From assembly GCF_900110605.1 (NCBI RefSeq), contig NZ_FOFI01000002.1, positions 496,001-560,000 on the forward strand: 64,000 nt of DNA. Reading direction: 5' to 3'. Both the position numbers and the translations under genes were made by a program. This document shows, in pieces, positions 34,096-43,243 of the stretch (position 1 is its first letter; each line of letters opens with the position of its first letter). The notes under the pieces are model-generated. The model was not told where the DNA came from and did no database searches. It saw only the letters and a program-made list of their open reading frames with translations. Source of the DNA: Epilithonimonas lactis. GTDB taxonomy: Bacteria; Bacteroidota; Bacteroidia; Flavobacteriales; Weeksellaceae.

Positions 34096-34428
34096 TTAAA
34101 TCGGAATGAAAATAAGAGCAGCGATAGCAGCCAGCGCAATGGCCGCAGAAAGCAAGATATCCGGTTTCTTGATCTCTCTCACCTCACTTTTCTCGATCTC
34201 CACCATTTCGCCGGCTTTGTTTTTACCGTAGATCTTGGTTGCATCCAGCTTCAGCACTTCTATTTTTTGAGATTTTGCATCTTTAGTTTGGATCGTATAT
34301 TTTTTGTAAAGTTCTATCGAGTTGTCGTACAATGGTTTATTGGGAGACACGACTCTTGTTTGGCAAGAAGCAAGCATGAAAAACACCGATAAAACCAGGA
34401 TTCTAAATATATTTTTTGAATATTTCAT
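34096..34428 (-). CDS. Hypothetical lipoprotein with C-terminal membrane helix
   Basis: A 110-aa protein with the lipobox LASC (Cys22), a small beta domain (YKKYTIQTKDAKSQKIEVLK; GKNKAGEMVEIEKSEVREIKK) and a C-terminal hydrophobic helix (about 90-110). It starts the run with DUF2306 and YARHG (10 nt gap). Not recognised. Confidence 0.65.
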   Translation of the reverse strand: MKYSKNIFRILVLSVFFMLASCQTRVVSPNKPLYDNSIELYKKYTIQTKDAKSQKIEVLKLDATKIYGKNKAGEMVEIEKSEVREIKKPDILLSAAIALAAIAALIFIPI

Positions 34429-34468
34429 TTTAAACTTAATCTGTTTTCAAAGTTAATAAAAGATTTGA

Positions 34469-35680
34469 TTAATTAGAATTTAGATGTTGCGAGATCAGCC
34501 ACGCTTCACTCCAGCAAGCCTGGAAATTAAAACCACCCGTAACGGCATCTATATCAAGAACTTCGCCAGCAATATAAAGATCAGGAAGAATTTTTGAGGC
34601 CATATTTTTGAAGTTGATCTCCTTCAGATCCACGCCTCCGGCCGTTACAAATTCGTCTTTGAAAGTTGACTTTCCTGTGACCTTCAATTTCTTTGCGCAA
34701 AGGTTTTCCAGGATCAATGACATTTCTTTTCCCGAAAGATTGGCAATTTGTTTTTCTGCATCAATGTGATTGATCTCCAGGATCTTATTCCAAAAACGAT
34801 TGGTCACATCAAATATCTTGGATTGCCCAATGGACCGTTTCGGATTGCTGTTTTTGAAATCTTTCAATTCTTCCTCAGCTTCTGAAATTGGTTTGGAGAT
34901 GAAATTGACCTCGATATCAAAATTGTATTTCAACTTCGCCAGATTTCTCGCTTCCCAAGCCGAAATTTTCAGAATCGCAGGACCAGAAAGTCCCCAATGC
35001 GTGATGAGAAGCGGACCAGATTCTTCCGTCTTCAAACTTGGAATGCTGACTTCTGCATTTTCGAAACTGGTTCCCGGAAGGTCTTTCAGCAAAGCATCTT
35101 TGATATTGAAAGTGAAAAGTGATGGGACAGCTTCCACGATCTTATGTCCAAGATTTTGAATTAATTTGACCGATTTCGGAGAACTTCCCGTGGTGTAGAT
35201 AACGATGTCTGCCGTGAAATCGCCTTGTTTTGTTTTGATCAGATAATCTTCATCTTGTTTAATGATCTCAGAGACCGAAACCTGCGTTTTGACTTCGAAG
35301 TTTTTATTTTTGACTTCATTGATCATTGCATTGATGATGCTTTGCGAAGAATCTGTGGTCGGGAAAACGCGGTTGTCTTTTTCAATCTTCAAAGGAACCT
35401 CTCTCGTTTCAAACCAATCCATCGTGTCGCCAGGTTGAAACTTGGTGAAGACACTCAGCAATTCGCGGTTTCCTCTCGGATAGAAATTCACCAATTCCCT
35501 TGGGTCGAAACAGGCGTGCGTCACATTGCAACGGCCACCGCCGGAGATTTTTACTTTCTGCAAAACATCGGAATTTTGCTCGAGGATTGTCACGTAATAT
35601 TTGTTCTCATCAAGATTTGCAGCCGCGAAAAATCCAGCAGCGCCGCCTCCAATGATGATGATTCTTTTCTTTTTTGACAT
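34469..35680 (-). CDS. FAD-dependent oxidoreductase, HI0933/BaiN family
   Basis: The 403-aa flavoprotein starts at the ATG at 35680 (MSKKKRIIIIGGGAAG). The N-terminal dinucleotide fold is GGGAAGFFAAANL; downstream are KISGGGRCNVTHAC, TTGSSPKSVKLIQNLGHKI, LLITHWGLSGPAIL and the C-terminal FAD contact LYIAGEVLDIDAVTGGFNFQACWSEAW (about 370-398). Members include BaiN, a bile-acid-related reductase in gut bacteria, but most are uncharacterised; the substrate here is unknown. It is divergent from the thioesterase gene. Confidence 0.9.
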   Translation of the reverse strand: MSKKKRIIIIGGGAAGFFAAANLDENKYYVTILEQNSDVLQKVKISGGGRCNVTHACFDPRELVNFYPRGNRELLSVFTKFQPGDTMDWFETREVPLKIEKDNRVFPTTDSSQSIINAMINEVKNKNFEVKTQVSVSEIIKQDEDYLIKTKQGDFTADIVIYTTGSSPKSVKLIQNLGHKIVEAVPSLFTFNIKDALLKDLPGTSFENAEVSIPSLKTEESGPLLITHWGLSGPAILKISAWEARNLAKLKYNFDIEVNFISKPISEAEEELKDFKNSNPKRSIGQSKIFDVTNRFWNKILEINHIDAEKQIANLSGKEMSLILENLCAKKLKVTGKSTFKDEFVTAGGVDLKEINFKNMASKILPDLYIAGEVLDIDAVTGGFNFQACWSEAWLISQHLNSN

Positions 35681-35802
35681 TGATCTAATTTTCTTCAGCA
35701 ACAAATATGTCTCGTCTTCGTCACTTTGTATTCGATGCACAAAATTACATTTTTAAGATCCATCTCAAATGGTTAATTTTGAAGAATATTAAAATCGAAA
35801 AC

Positions 35803-36297
35803 ATGTCTGTCTATTACCATAAATTTGAAGTACGCTGGAGCGATATCGATGCAAATCGCCACCTTGGAAACTCCACTTATGTAGATTACTGTTCGCAAAC
35901 CCGAATGGCTTTTCTCAACAAAAACAAGATCGGTTTGACGCAGCTCAACCGTTGGGGCGTTGGTCCGGTGATGATGCACGAGAAATATTCCTTCTTCCGC
36001 GAGATCTATGCAGACCAGACGGTTTTTGTAGGTTTGGAAGTCGCATCTATTTCGGAAGATGGTTCCATTTATCAGTTTGTTCACAAATTTTATCTGCCAG
36101 ACGGAACGCATTGTGCGACTGCAGAAGCAACCGGCGTTTGGATCGATGTGATGCTTAGAAAGATCACAACGCCACCAGAAGATATCATCTTGGTCATGAA
36201 CGAATTCAAGTCTGAAAATGTGAATATCATCACTAGAGATTTCTTGAAAACCTTGCCTTTCCGTCCGGAGAACATTAGTCCCGAAATATTCAAATAG
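35803..36297 (+). CDS. Acyl-CoA thioesterase (hotdog fold)
   Basis: A 164-aa protein starting at the ATG at 35803 (MSVYYHKFEVRW). It shows the 4-hydroxybenzoyl-CoA-thioesterase-type signature VRWSDIDANRHLGNSTYVDY with the catalytic Asp (about residue 14-16), then RWGVGPVMMHEKYSFFREIY. Such enzymes release free acids from short or medium acyl-CoA; specificity is not visible. It precedes thiL by 78 nt. Confidence 0.9.
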   Translation: MSVYYHKFEVRWSDIDANRHLGNSTYVDYCSQTRMAFLNKNKIGLTQLNRWGVGPVMMHEKYSFFREIYADQTVFVGLEVASISEDGSIYQFVHKFYLPDGTHCATAEATGVWIDVMLRKITTPPEDIILVMNEFKSENVNIITRDFLKTLPFRPENISPEIFK

Positions 36298-36375
36298 ATG
36301 AGTCCTGATAATCGATAAAAAGATTTTTCGGTTGTCATTGATCCATCATCATTAATCCATTATTATTTATAAAAA

Positions 36376-37431
36376 ATGCTCGAAGATAAATCACAAGAAC
36401 TCACGCCTATCTCCAAATTGGGAGAATTTGGTTTGATCAAACATTTAACGGAAAGTTTCCCGATCGTCCAGAATTCAACAAAACTATCCATTGGCGACGA
36501 TGCAGCAATTATTGATGCGGAAGGTCAAAAAGTTGTCGTTTCTACAGATATGTTGGCGGAAGGCATCCATTTCAATTTGGGCTACGTTCCCTTGAAACAT
36601 TTGGGATATAAAGCAGTTGTTGTCAACCTCAGCGATATTGCAGCGATGAACGCAACACCGACTCAAATTCTGGTTTCCGTTGCTGTTTCCAGTCGTTTTC
36701 CTGTGGAAGCTTTGGAAGAGATCTATGATGGGATTGCGTTGGCTTGCAACAGATACAAAATTGACCTAGTTGGCGGAGATACAACAAGTTCCAACGCTGG
36801 TCTGGTGATAAGCATCACAGCCATTGGACTTGAAAAAGAAGAAAATATCGTCAAGAGAAGTGGCGCAAAACCAAATGACCTTTTGGTTGTTACCGGAGAT
36901 CTGGGAGGCGCTTACCTTGGATTGCAGATTTTGGAGAGAGAACATTCGGTTTTTCTTGCGAACCCAAACATGCAGCCCGAGATGGAAGGTTTTGATTACA
37001 TCTTGGAAAGACAATTGAAACCAGAAGCAAGAACGGATATTAAAGCTAAATTAGCAGAGTTGGACATTTTACCAACTTCAATGATCGACGTTTCTGATGG
37101 TTTGGCTTCTGAGGTTCTTCATTTGTCCGATCAATCAAAAGTTGGTTTCAATGTCTATGAAGAAAAAATTCCGATGGATGAAACCACCATTCACACGGCT
37201 GATGACCTCAACCTGAATCCTGCAATGGCCGCGCTAAACGGCGGTGAAGATTATGAATTATTGTTCACGATCTCTCCTACTGATTTTGACAAGATCAAGA
37301 ATCATCCGGACTTCACCATCATTGGCCATGCAACGGAAAACAACGAAGGTAATTTCCTAATTGCCAGAGGTTCCAATCAATTGATCCCATTGACTGCACA
37401 AGGTTGGGATGCGTTCCTGAATAAGGAATAA
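36376..37431 (+). CDS. thiL: Thiamine-monophosphate kinase
   Basis: ThiL phosphorylates thiamine monophosphate to the active cofactor thiamine diphosphate. The 351-aa protein has the AIR-synthase-type fold: SIGDDAAIID, STDMLAEGIHF, GYKAVVVNLSDIAAMNATP, VGGDTTSS, VVTGDLGGAYLG and SMIDVSDGLASEVLHL. No TPP riboswitch is seen in the short upstream region. Confidence 0.95.
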   Translation: MLEDKSQELTPISKLGEFGLIKHLTESFPIVQNSTKLSIGDDAAIIDAEGQKVVVSTDMLAEGIHFNLGYVPLKHLGYKAVVVNLSDIAAMNATPTQILVSVAVSSRFPVEALEEIYDGIALACNRYKIDLVGGDTTSSNAGLVISITAIGLEKEENIVKRSGAKPNDLLVVTGDLGGAYLGLQILEREHSVFLANPNMQPEMEGFDYILERQLKPEARTDIKAKLAELDILPTSMIDVSDGLASEVLHLSDQSKVGFNVYEEKIPMDETTIHTADDLNLNPAMAALNGGEDYELLFTISPTDFDKIKNHPDFTIIGHATENNEGNFLIARGSNQLIPLTAQGWDAFLNKE

Positions 37432-37482
37432 TTTTTGGAACAGAACTTGTAAAACACAAATAATATTTAAAATATAAAAACG

Positions 37483-38289
37483 ATGAAAATTGTAAAAATT
37501 TCAAGCTTATTGTTAGCTGGTCTGGGAATTACGGCTTGCGTAACCAATCCTGTTACAGGACGCTCTTCTCTACAAATCGCCAACAACAGCGAAATTGCAA
37601 CTGCCGCTGCAACTGAGTACAGAACAACGCTTTCCAGTGCGAAAGTAGTGACTGGAACTGCAGATGCAAATAGAGTGAAAAACGTAGGTGCAAAAATCAA
37701 AAATGCAGCTTACGCCTATTATAAAAGTATTGGTAGAGAGTCCGCATTGTCAGGATATAATTGGGAATTCAATCTGATTCAAGATAAACAGTTGAACGCT
37801 TGGTGTATGCCAGGCGGAAAGGTGGCTTTCTACACGGGAATCATGCCGATCTGTAAAGATGATAACGGCGTTGCTGTGGTAATGGGACACGAGGTTTCTC
37901 ACGCTTTGGCAGGACACGGAAACGAAAGGATCTCACAAGCCATGATAGCACAATATGGCGGAAGTTTGATCGGTGGATCGATGTCCAACAGCCAATGGGC
38001 TGGAATCTTTGAAAAAGTATATCCAGTAGGTGCGCAAGTTGGATTGCTGGCTTATGGTAGAAAACAGGAATCTGAGGCAGACGAAATGGGACTTCAATTG
38101 ATGGCGATGGCAGGCTATGACCCAAGAAGTGCTACTTCGTTCTGGCAAAGGATGGAAGCATCTTCCACAGGAACAAGACAACCGGAATTCCTATCTACGC
38201 ACCCGAATCCTCAGAACAGAATTGCCGACCTGAATGCCGATATGCCAAAAGCATTGGAATATTACAAAGCAGCAGGAGGTAAACTTTAA
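37483..38289 (+). CDS. M48-family metalloprotease lipoprotein
   Basis: The 268-aa protein has the lipobox ITAC (Cys19) and the M48 zinc site HEVSH at 136-140, with the third ligand probably in ESEADEMGL (about 207). It resembles the periplasmic/outer-membrane proteases YggG/BepA/LoiP, which act on outer-membrane proteins. C-terminal residues 230-268 contain FLSTHPNPQNRIADL typical of the group. A 90-aa membrane protein gene follows 37 nt later. Confidence 0.92.
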   Translation: MKIVKISSLLLAGLGITACVTNPVTGRSSLQIANNSEIATAAATEYRTTLSSAKVVTGTADANRVKNVGAKIKNAAYAYYKSIGRESALSGYNWEFNLIQDKQLNAWCMPGGKVAFYTGIMPICKDDNGVAVVMGHEVSHALAGHGNERISQAMIAQYGGSLIGGSMSNSQWAGIFEKVYPVGAQVGLLAYGRKQESEADEMGLQLMAMAGYDPRSATSFWQRMEASSTGTRQPEFLSTHPNPQNRIADLNADMPKALEYYKAAGGKL

Positions 38290-38326
38290 TTTTTTTATTT
38301 AAATTTATATAATCAAAACATAAAAG

Positions 38327-38599
38327 ATGAAAAGTTTAATCGTAATCGGTGTTATCTTATTGGGACTTGGCGCATTGCTATTTTATCTTAATGATATGGC
38401 AATTGACCTTAGAGTGATCTATGGCGCACTTTCCGGAATTGGAATTGGATTGATCATAGGCGGATTGGTCGGCTATGTCAGCAAAGGTAATGCAGTGAAA
38501 GAAGCTCATTTGAGAAATGAGTTCAAGCAACTTCAGAAAGAAAAGGCGGATTTGGAAAAACAACGTCTTGAAAATAATCTGAACAGCGGAAGTCTTTAA
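38327..38599 (+). CDS. Small membrane protein with coiled-coil tail
   Basis: A 90-aa protein with two hydrophobic helices (about 3-20 and 30-52, the second Gly-rich: GALSGIGIGLIIGGLVGYV) and a C-terminal coiled coil rich in Glu/Lys/Leu (about 60-88). It lies 37 nt behind the M48 protease gene and could be co-expressed. Not recognised. Confidence 0.7.
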   Translation: MKSLIVIGVILLGLGALLFYLNDMAIDLRVIYGALSGIGIGLIIGGLVGYVSKGNAVKEAHLRNEFKQLQKEKADLEKQRLENNLNSGSL

Positions 38600-38602
38600 T
38601 AG

Positions 38603-39448
38603 TTAAAGACTTCTGATAAATTGTCCAGGCGTCGTCTTGGTATATTTCTTAAAGATCTTATTAAAATAAGTAATATTATTAAAACCTGTAGCATAGCAGC
38701 TTTCTGCTATGCTTTTTTCTTGTGACAGCAGAATGCAGGCTTTATCGATCCTGTATCTGTTCACGAATTCTACAAAAGTGATGGACGTTGCTTTTTTGAA
38801 AAAATTACAGAAAGCCGGTTTTGTCAAATTAGCAAGATCAGCCGCTTGTTGAATATCAACTTCGTTTTGATAGCCATTCTCAACATAGGTAAAAACAGCT
38901 TCCAGTCTCACCCTGTTTCTGGAGACAATGGTGTAAGGCATTATTTCGGTATTCAAGAGCTCATAATCCTCCGTTTTGGAAAGTTCAAACAAAAGATCCA
39001 AAAGCAATAGATATCTCGTGTAGCCTTCTGCTTTGGTGATCAATTCTAATTTGGGAATGATTTTTTTTTTGACTTCGGATGAAAAGAGAACACCGTATCG
39101 GGACATCTCTAGGAGTTTTTTGATAGAGTTGCTGTCCACCTCACCTTCTGGCAACGAAAGAATCTCTTCCTTGAACAAAATTACGATTTCCTCGTGTGGG
39201 TCGGTTGCATTGAGACCAAGTCCGGAATGGGGAATATTGGAACCGATCAAAGCCAGTGCGCCATCTTCGAAATGACTTTTGTGGTAGCCCACGTGTCTTG
39301 TTCCTTTGCCTTTCAGCACACAAACAATCTCAATTTCAGGATGATAGTGGTATTTCCAATTCAATTCCGAGATTGGAATATCTTTGATGTGCAATACTTT
39401 GAAGGAGCTATTCTCGTCGGGAGAAATATGTTCTAGAATTACTTTCAT
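38603..39448 (-). CDS. AraC-family transcriptional regulator
   Basis: The 281-aa protein has an N-terminal cupin-like sensor domain (HYHPEIEIVCVLKGKGTRHVG, about 33-53) and two C-terminal helix-turn-helix motifs (IQQAADLANLTKPAFCNFFKKAT and SIAESCYATGFNNITYFNKIFKKYTKTTPGQF). Bacteroidota members often sense sugars or small metabolites. Its target cannot be told; the nearest divergent gene is none, and the convergent neighbour is the 90-aa membrane protein. Confidence 0.92.
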   Translation of the reverse strand: MKVILEHISPDENSSFKVLHIKDIPISELNWKYHYHPEIEIVCVLKGKGTRHVGYHKSHFEDGALALIGSNIPHSGLGLNATDPHEEIVILFKEEILSLPEGEVDSNSIKKLLEMSRYGVLFSSEVKKKIIPKLELITKAEGYTRYLLLLDLLFELSKTEDYELLNTEIMPYTIVSRNRVRLEAVFTYVENGYQNEVDIQQAADLANLTKPAFCNFFKKATSITFVEFVNRYRIDKACILLSQEKSIAESCYATGFNNITYFNKIFKKYTKTTPGQFIRSL

Positions 39449-39615
39449 TCCAGTTAATACTTATTTTGCGTAAAAATAAGCAAAACATATTAATATTGTT
39501 ATGTTTTTTATTATTTGAGTTAAACAAATATTTAATGATTGCCTTTAAATTTGTAAAACAAAATCAAGTTTCTCACAAAGTATTGGTTTTGTGAATTTTT
39601 AAGGTCTATATATGA

Positions 39616-39647
39616 AGAAGGCTGGAAATTAATTTTTCCAGCCTTCT
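39616..39647 (-). terminator. Terminator of the mlaE-mlaF-OMP unit
   Basis: AGAAGGCTGGAAA (39616-39628) pairs perfectly with its complement (39635-39647) around a 6-nt AT loop, 20 nt beyond the stop at 39668 on the - strand. The T tract on the - strand is weak. Confidence 0.7.
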
Positions 39648-39667
39648 CATATTTTGTAGGTAACGAA

Positions 39668-40282
39668 TTAGTTAAAGTTATAACCGATACCTAATATGAA
39701 CATACTTGGACGGTTGTCATATCTGATCTCTTGTCCTGCTACGGATGTAAAAATCCTTGTATCCTTTGAGAAAGCTCCTTCGTATCTTGCATTAACCACA
39801 AACTTTGAAAGTGTAGCCTGCGCACCAAACTGGTAACCTACAGTGAACTCGTTTCTTGCATTCTCTTTGAAGCTTGCATAAGTCTTGTCTGTACTAAGGT
39901 TATAAGAAGCTACAGGACCTACGAATGCAGCCAATTTCCCTAACAAAAAGTTGTGTCCCAATAGAACTGGAACATCAATTCTGTCACTTTTTGCCTCTAA
40001 CTCTACACCCTCTACCGTATTTTTGTTTTTGAAAGATGTATAGTAGATCTCTGGCATCACAAACCAGCCACCAACTGGTGAACCGATCTTTGCAGCCAAA
40101 CCTACGTTGAAACCTGAAGTATTGTCTCCTTTGCTATCAATTGCATTGTTGAAAGTCCCTTTCAGGTTGTCCCAACTTGCGGATGATGTATTGAATAATG
40201 CATTTGCTCTCACTCCAAATGTTACTTGCGAATAGGCAAATACACTTGCTAATACGCCGATAGTACTAATCAGTTTTTTCAT
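39668..40282 (-). CDS. Outer-membrane beta-barrel protein
   Basis: A 204-aa protein starting at the ATG at 40282 (MKKLISTIGVLASVFAYSQ, signal peptide). The body consists of alternating amphipathic strands (VTFGVRANALFN, SGFNVGLAAKIG, WFVMPEIYYTSF, DRIDVPVLLGHNFL, NEFTVGYQFGAQATLSK, PSMFILGIGYNFN) ending in an aromatic, as in PorT/OmpA-type 8-strand barrels. Its start overlaps the end of the MlaF-type ATPase gene by 17 nt, so it is in the same operon as the transporter. Role unknown; it may be the outer-membrane partner. Confidence 0.82.
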   Translation of the reverse strand: MKKLISTIGVLASVFAYSQVTFGVRANALFNTSSASWDNLKGTFNNAIDSKGDNTSGFNVGLAAKIGSPVGGWFVMPEIYYTSFKNKNTVEGVELEAKSDRIDVPVLLGHNFLLGKLAAFVGPVASYNLSTDKTYASFKENARNEFTVGYQFGAQATLSKFVVNARYEGAFSKDTRIFTSVAGQEIRYDNRPSMFILGIGYNFN

Positions 40283-41084
40283 TGTTGTCTTCTGGTTTAT
40301 CATTAATTAAACTTGTTTGATCATTTTCTAACATAAATTCTCTCAGCTGTTTGAACAGTTCTGATGAATAAACGAAATCTATAAGGTTTTTATTCTTTGC
40401 TGTGGTCAGCATATTCTTGTCGCCTTCCCATTCTTTGATCCCTAATCTCAGATACAGGATCTTCTCCCCGATGGTCATCACGGAGTTCATATCGTGGGTA
40501 TTGATAATGGTGGTCGTGTTGTACTCTCTGGTGATCTCCAACAGAAGGTCATCAATTACGTTTGATGTGTAAGGATCCAATCCGGAATTGGGTTCGTCAC
40601 AGAATAGATATTTTGGGTTATTGACGATCGCTCTTGCAATGGCTACCCTTTTTTGCATTCCACCAGAGATCTCGGATGGATATTTTTTATTGGCTTTATC
40701 CAGGTTTACCCTTCCGATCACTTCCAGAACTTTTCTTTTCTTTTCGCGATAGGTCAAATTGGTAAACATATCCAAAGGGAAACTGATATTCTCTTCCACG
40801 GTCATAGAATCGAAAAGTGCACTTCCCTGGAAAACGGTGCCTATCTCTGACCTCAGAACCTGCTTGTCTTCTCTGGACATTGTCATGATATCACGACCGT
40901 CAAACAAAATGCTTCCGCTGGATGGTTCATAAACATTCAACAGTGACTTCAGAAAAACCGTTTTTCCAGATCCACTTTGTCCGATGATGAGATTCACTTT
41001 TCCTGTTTCGAAAGAAGTGGTAATCCCTTTCAAAACCTCAACTTCATTATTGAAACTTTTTCTTAATTCTTTTACTTCTATCAT
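40266..41084 (-). CDS. mlaF: MlaF-type ABC transporter ATPase
   Basis: A 272-aa ATPase of the phospholipid/sterol (Mla/Mce) transporter type. It starts at the ATG at 41084 (MIEVKELRKSF), where the stop of mlaE and this start overlap by one base (TAATG). Walker A GQSGSGKT, signature SGGMQKRVAIARA and Walker B YLFCDEPNSGLDP are intact, followed by INTHDMNS. It would maintain outer-membrane lipid asymmetry together with MlaE and an MlaD-type protein not seen here. Confidence 0.93.
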   Translation of the reverse strand: MIEVKELRKSFNNEVEVLKGITTSFETGKVNLIIGQSGSGKTVFLKSLLNVYEPSSGSILFDGRDIMTMSREDKQVLRSEIGTVFQGSALFDSMTVEENISFPLDMFTNLTYREKKRKVLEVIGRVNLDKANKKYPSEISGGMQKRVAIARAIVNNPKYLFCDEPNSGLDPYTSNVIDDLLLEITREYNTTTIINTHDMNSVMTIGEKILYLRLGIKEWEGDKNMLTTAKNKNLIDFVYSSELFKQLREFMLENDQTSLINDKPEDNNEKTD

Positions 41085-41836
41085 TAGCTGAGAAACATCT
41101 GGGTTAATAGTAAATTCATGATGATAACGGCTATCATGGTCCAAACCACGGCTTGTGTACTAGCACGTCCTACTTCCAAAGAACCACCTTTCACGTTATA
41201 CCCAAAATAGGCTGGAATGGTTGCAATTAGAAAAGCAAAAGCTGCGGTTTTCAAAAAGGCGTACCAGATGAAATAAGTTGGCATGTACATTTGGATCCCT
41301 GTGATATAATCTGCTTTGGTCCAGCTTCCTGTAGCTGCACCAGCAAAGTATCCACCAAGGATTCCCATGACAATACTGATCGCGATCAATATCGGATTGA
41401 AAACCACACTGGCAACAATCTTTGGTAATATCAGAAAATTCGCAGAGTTGACACCCATGATGTCCAAAGCATCGATTTGCTCTGTCACTCGCATAGTTCC
41501 AATACTTGAGGCGATATATGAGCCTACTTTTCCAGCAAGGATCACGGAAATGATCGTTGGTGAAAATTCCAAGATCAAAACCACTTTGGTCGCATAACCT
41601 ACAAAACTGTTAGGAATCGGAAATGATGAAGCATTGAAGTTGTTGAACATCTGGATCGCTACAACCGCACCTACGAAAAATGAGGTGAAGAGTACCAGAC
41701 CGAATGAGTTGACCCCAAGGTCATAAAACTCTCTTGCCAAGAGTTTGAGATATACATTCCGCTTTTGAGGCTTGCTGAGCGCTTTTCCCAGCAATATAAA
41801 ATATTCTCCTATGGATGTGAATAGTCCTTTTAACAT
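41084..41836 (-). CDS. mlaE: MlaE-type ABC transporter permease
   Basis: A 250-aa permease of the Mla/Mce system with about five TM helices, an N-terminal amphipathic helix, and the family region VGSYIASSIGTMRVTEQIDALDIMGVNSANFLILPKI (about residues 103-140, shown only in part: RVTEQIDALDIMG). First gene of the mlaE-mlaF-outer-membrane protein unit. An mlaD/mce substrate-binding gene is absent from the neighbourhood. Confidence 0.93.
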   Translation of the reverse strand: MLKGLFTSIGEYFILLGKALSKPQKRNVYLKLLAREFYDLGVNSFGLVLFTSFFVGAVVAIQMFNNFNASSFPIPNSFVGYATKVVLILEFSPTIISVILAGKVGSYIASSIGTMRVTEQIDALDIMGVNSANFLILPKIVASVVFNPILIAISIVMGILGGYFAGAATGSWTKADYITGIQMYMPTYFIWYAFLKTAAFAFLIATIPAYFGYNVKGGSLEVGRASTQAVVWTMIAVIIMNLLLTQMFLS

Positions 41837-41866
41837 AAAACAAAATTAGTTTTTTTCTAATAAATA

Positions 41867-43234
41867 TCAGCGTGCATTTTTATCACCCACGATGATCAAA
41901 AATACGGTCTTGAGAATGATCACAATATCCATGCTAAAACTCCAATTTCTCACATAAAAAGAATCTGCCAGTATTCTTTTCTTCATTCCGATCTTCATAT
42001 CGCCTTCGTCGCCGCGCAATCCACTTACTTGTGCTAATCCCGTGATTCCTGGTTTCACCATGCTTCTAAGGCTGTATCTGCTGATCTTTGGCTTATAAAA
42101 ATCATCCACCAAAAGCATATGTGGTCTTGGTCCAACGATCGTCATGTCGCCCTTCAAAACATTAATGAATTGTGGAAGCTCATCCATACTGGTCTTTCTG
42201 AGGAATTTCCCAATTCTGGTGATCCTGTCGTCATTGACTTCTGTGGTTCTTTCCGAACTTCCAGTGTTGGACTTCATTGTTCTGAATTTCAGGCAATTAA
42301 AAACCTCATCATGATAACCATATCTTTTTTGGATAAAGAAAATCGAGCCTTTGGGATCATTAAGTTTGATCAATAAAATAATGATCGGGAAAAGCCAAGA
42401 GCAAATCCCAACCAAAACAATGACCGAAAATACTAGGTCGAAAACCCTTTTGATTGTAAGATTCGTGAAAAAATCCAGTGGATATTTTGCCTGAGACAAA
42501 ATTGGAACCGTCTCTACATAGTTGAACTCATATTCAAAAAAATGATTCTGAATGATATTGGGAACAAGCGAGATCCTTACCTTATTAAGTTCCGCCTGAT
42601 GGAAAAGAATGTTCTCAAATGATTTCTCCAAACAATGCTCCGATGGAAGAAAAATGGTGTGGATTCCATTGTCTTTCCAAAACTTGATGATCTTTGTAAT
42701 CTCGTACGCATCGTTGTAATCATAGATCTTGTAACCGTAATCTTTCCTCTGGCGCACAATGTCTTTCAGAATATCCGAAGAAGCACTCTCGCCCAGGAAC
42801 ATGACATTTCTGTGGTTGATCCCAATGGTCCGAATATATTTCAATAGGAAGAAAATGAAACTTTTTATCGGTAGTACCACCAATAAGAGAATGCCTGCCA
42901 AATAGAAACGTTCGGTCTTCAAGAAGTCATTGTTGCTGACTTTTCCCATCATCACAACGCCTATGAAAAAGAAAAAAACGTGGATAAGGATCCTTTCCAA
43001 AAATATCGTGTACGTCACGTTTCTTGGAATATGGTACAATTTGGTCCTACCACTGAGGAGAAGCCAAAAAAAGCAAAGAAGTAAGATCGACAAAAGATTT
43101 TGTTCTACAGTCTCAGAATCATACTTCACTTCAAAATTCCTAAAATAATAAAAACAAAAGACCGCCGCTACCAGAACCATATCAAGTAGGATGACAAATG
43201 TTTTGAAATATCTAGAATATCGAAGTCTTTGCAT
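41867..43234 (-). CDS. Polyprenyl glycosylphosphotransferase (exopolysaccharide initiation)
   Basis: A 455-aa protein of the WcaJ/WbaP type. Four N-terminal TM helices (about 10-120), a CoA-binding-like cytoplasmic region and one TM helix at about 265-290 precede the catalytic domain: KRVFDLVFSV, FFIQKRYGYHDEVFNCLKFRTM, LRKTSMDELPQFINVLKGDM and VGPRPHM. It moves a hexose-1-phosphate onto undecaprenyl phosphate, starting a capsule or exopolysaccharide repeat. No other polysaccharide gene lies nearby except the FkbM methyltransferase. Confidence 0.9.
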   Translation of the reverse strand: MQRLRYSRYFKTFVILLDMVLVAAVFCFYYFRNFEVKYDSETVEQNLLSILLLCFFWLLLSGRTKLYHIPRNVTYTIFLERILIHVFFFFIGVVMMGKVSNNDFLKTERFYLAGILLLVVLPIKSFIFFLLKYIRTIGINHRNVMFLGESASSDILKDIVRQRKDYGYKIYDYNDAYEITKIIKFWKDNGIHTIFLPSEHCLEKSFENILFHQAELNKVRISLVPNIIQNHFFEYEFNYVETVPILSQAKYPLDFFTNLTIKRVFDLVFSVIVLVGICSWLFPIIILLIKLNDPKGSIFFIQKRYGYHDEVFNCLKFRTMKSNTGSSERTTEVNDDRITRIGKFLRKTSMDELPQFINVLKGDMTIVGPRPHMLLVDDFYKPKISRYSLRSMVKPGITGLAQVSGLRGDEGDMKIGMKKRILADSFYVRNWSFSMDIVIILKTVFLIIVGDKNAR

Positions 43235-43243
43235 AAGCTAAAT

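Noticed and set aside
36298-36375. Possible TPP riboswitch before thiL
   Set aside because: The 78-nt gap lacks the conserved TPP-box sequence and is too short.
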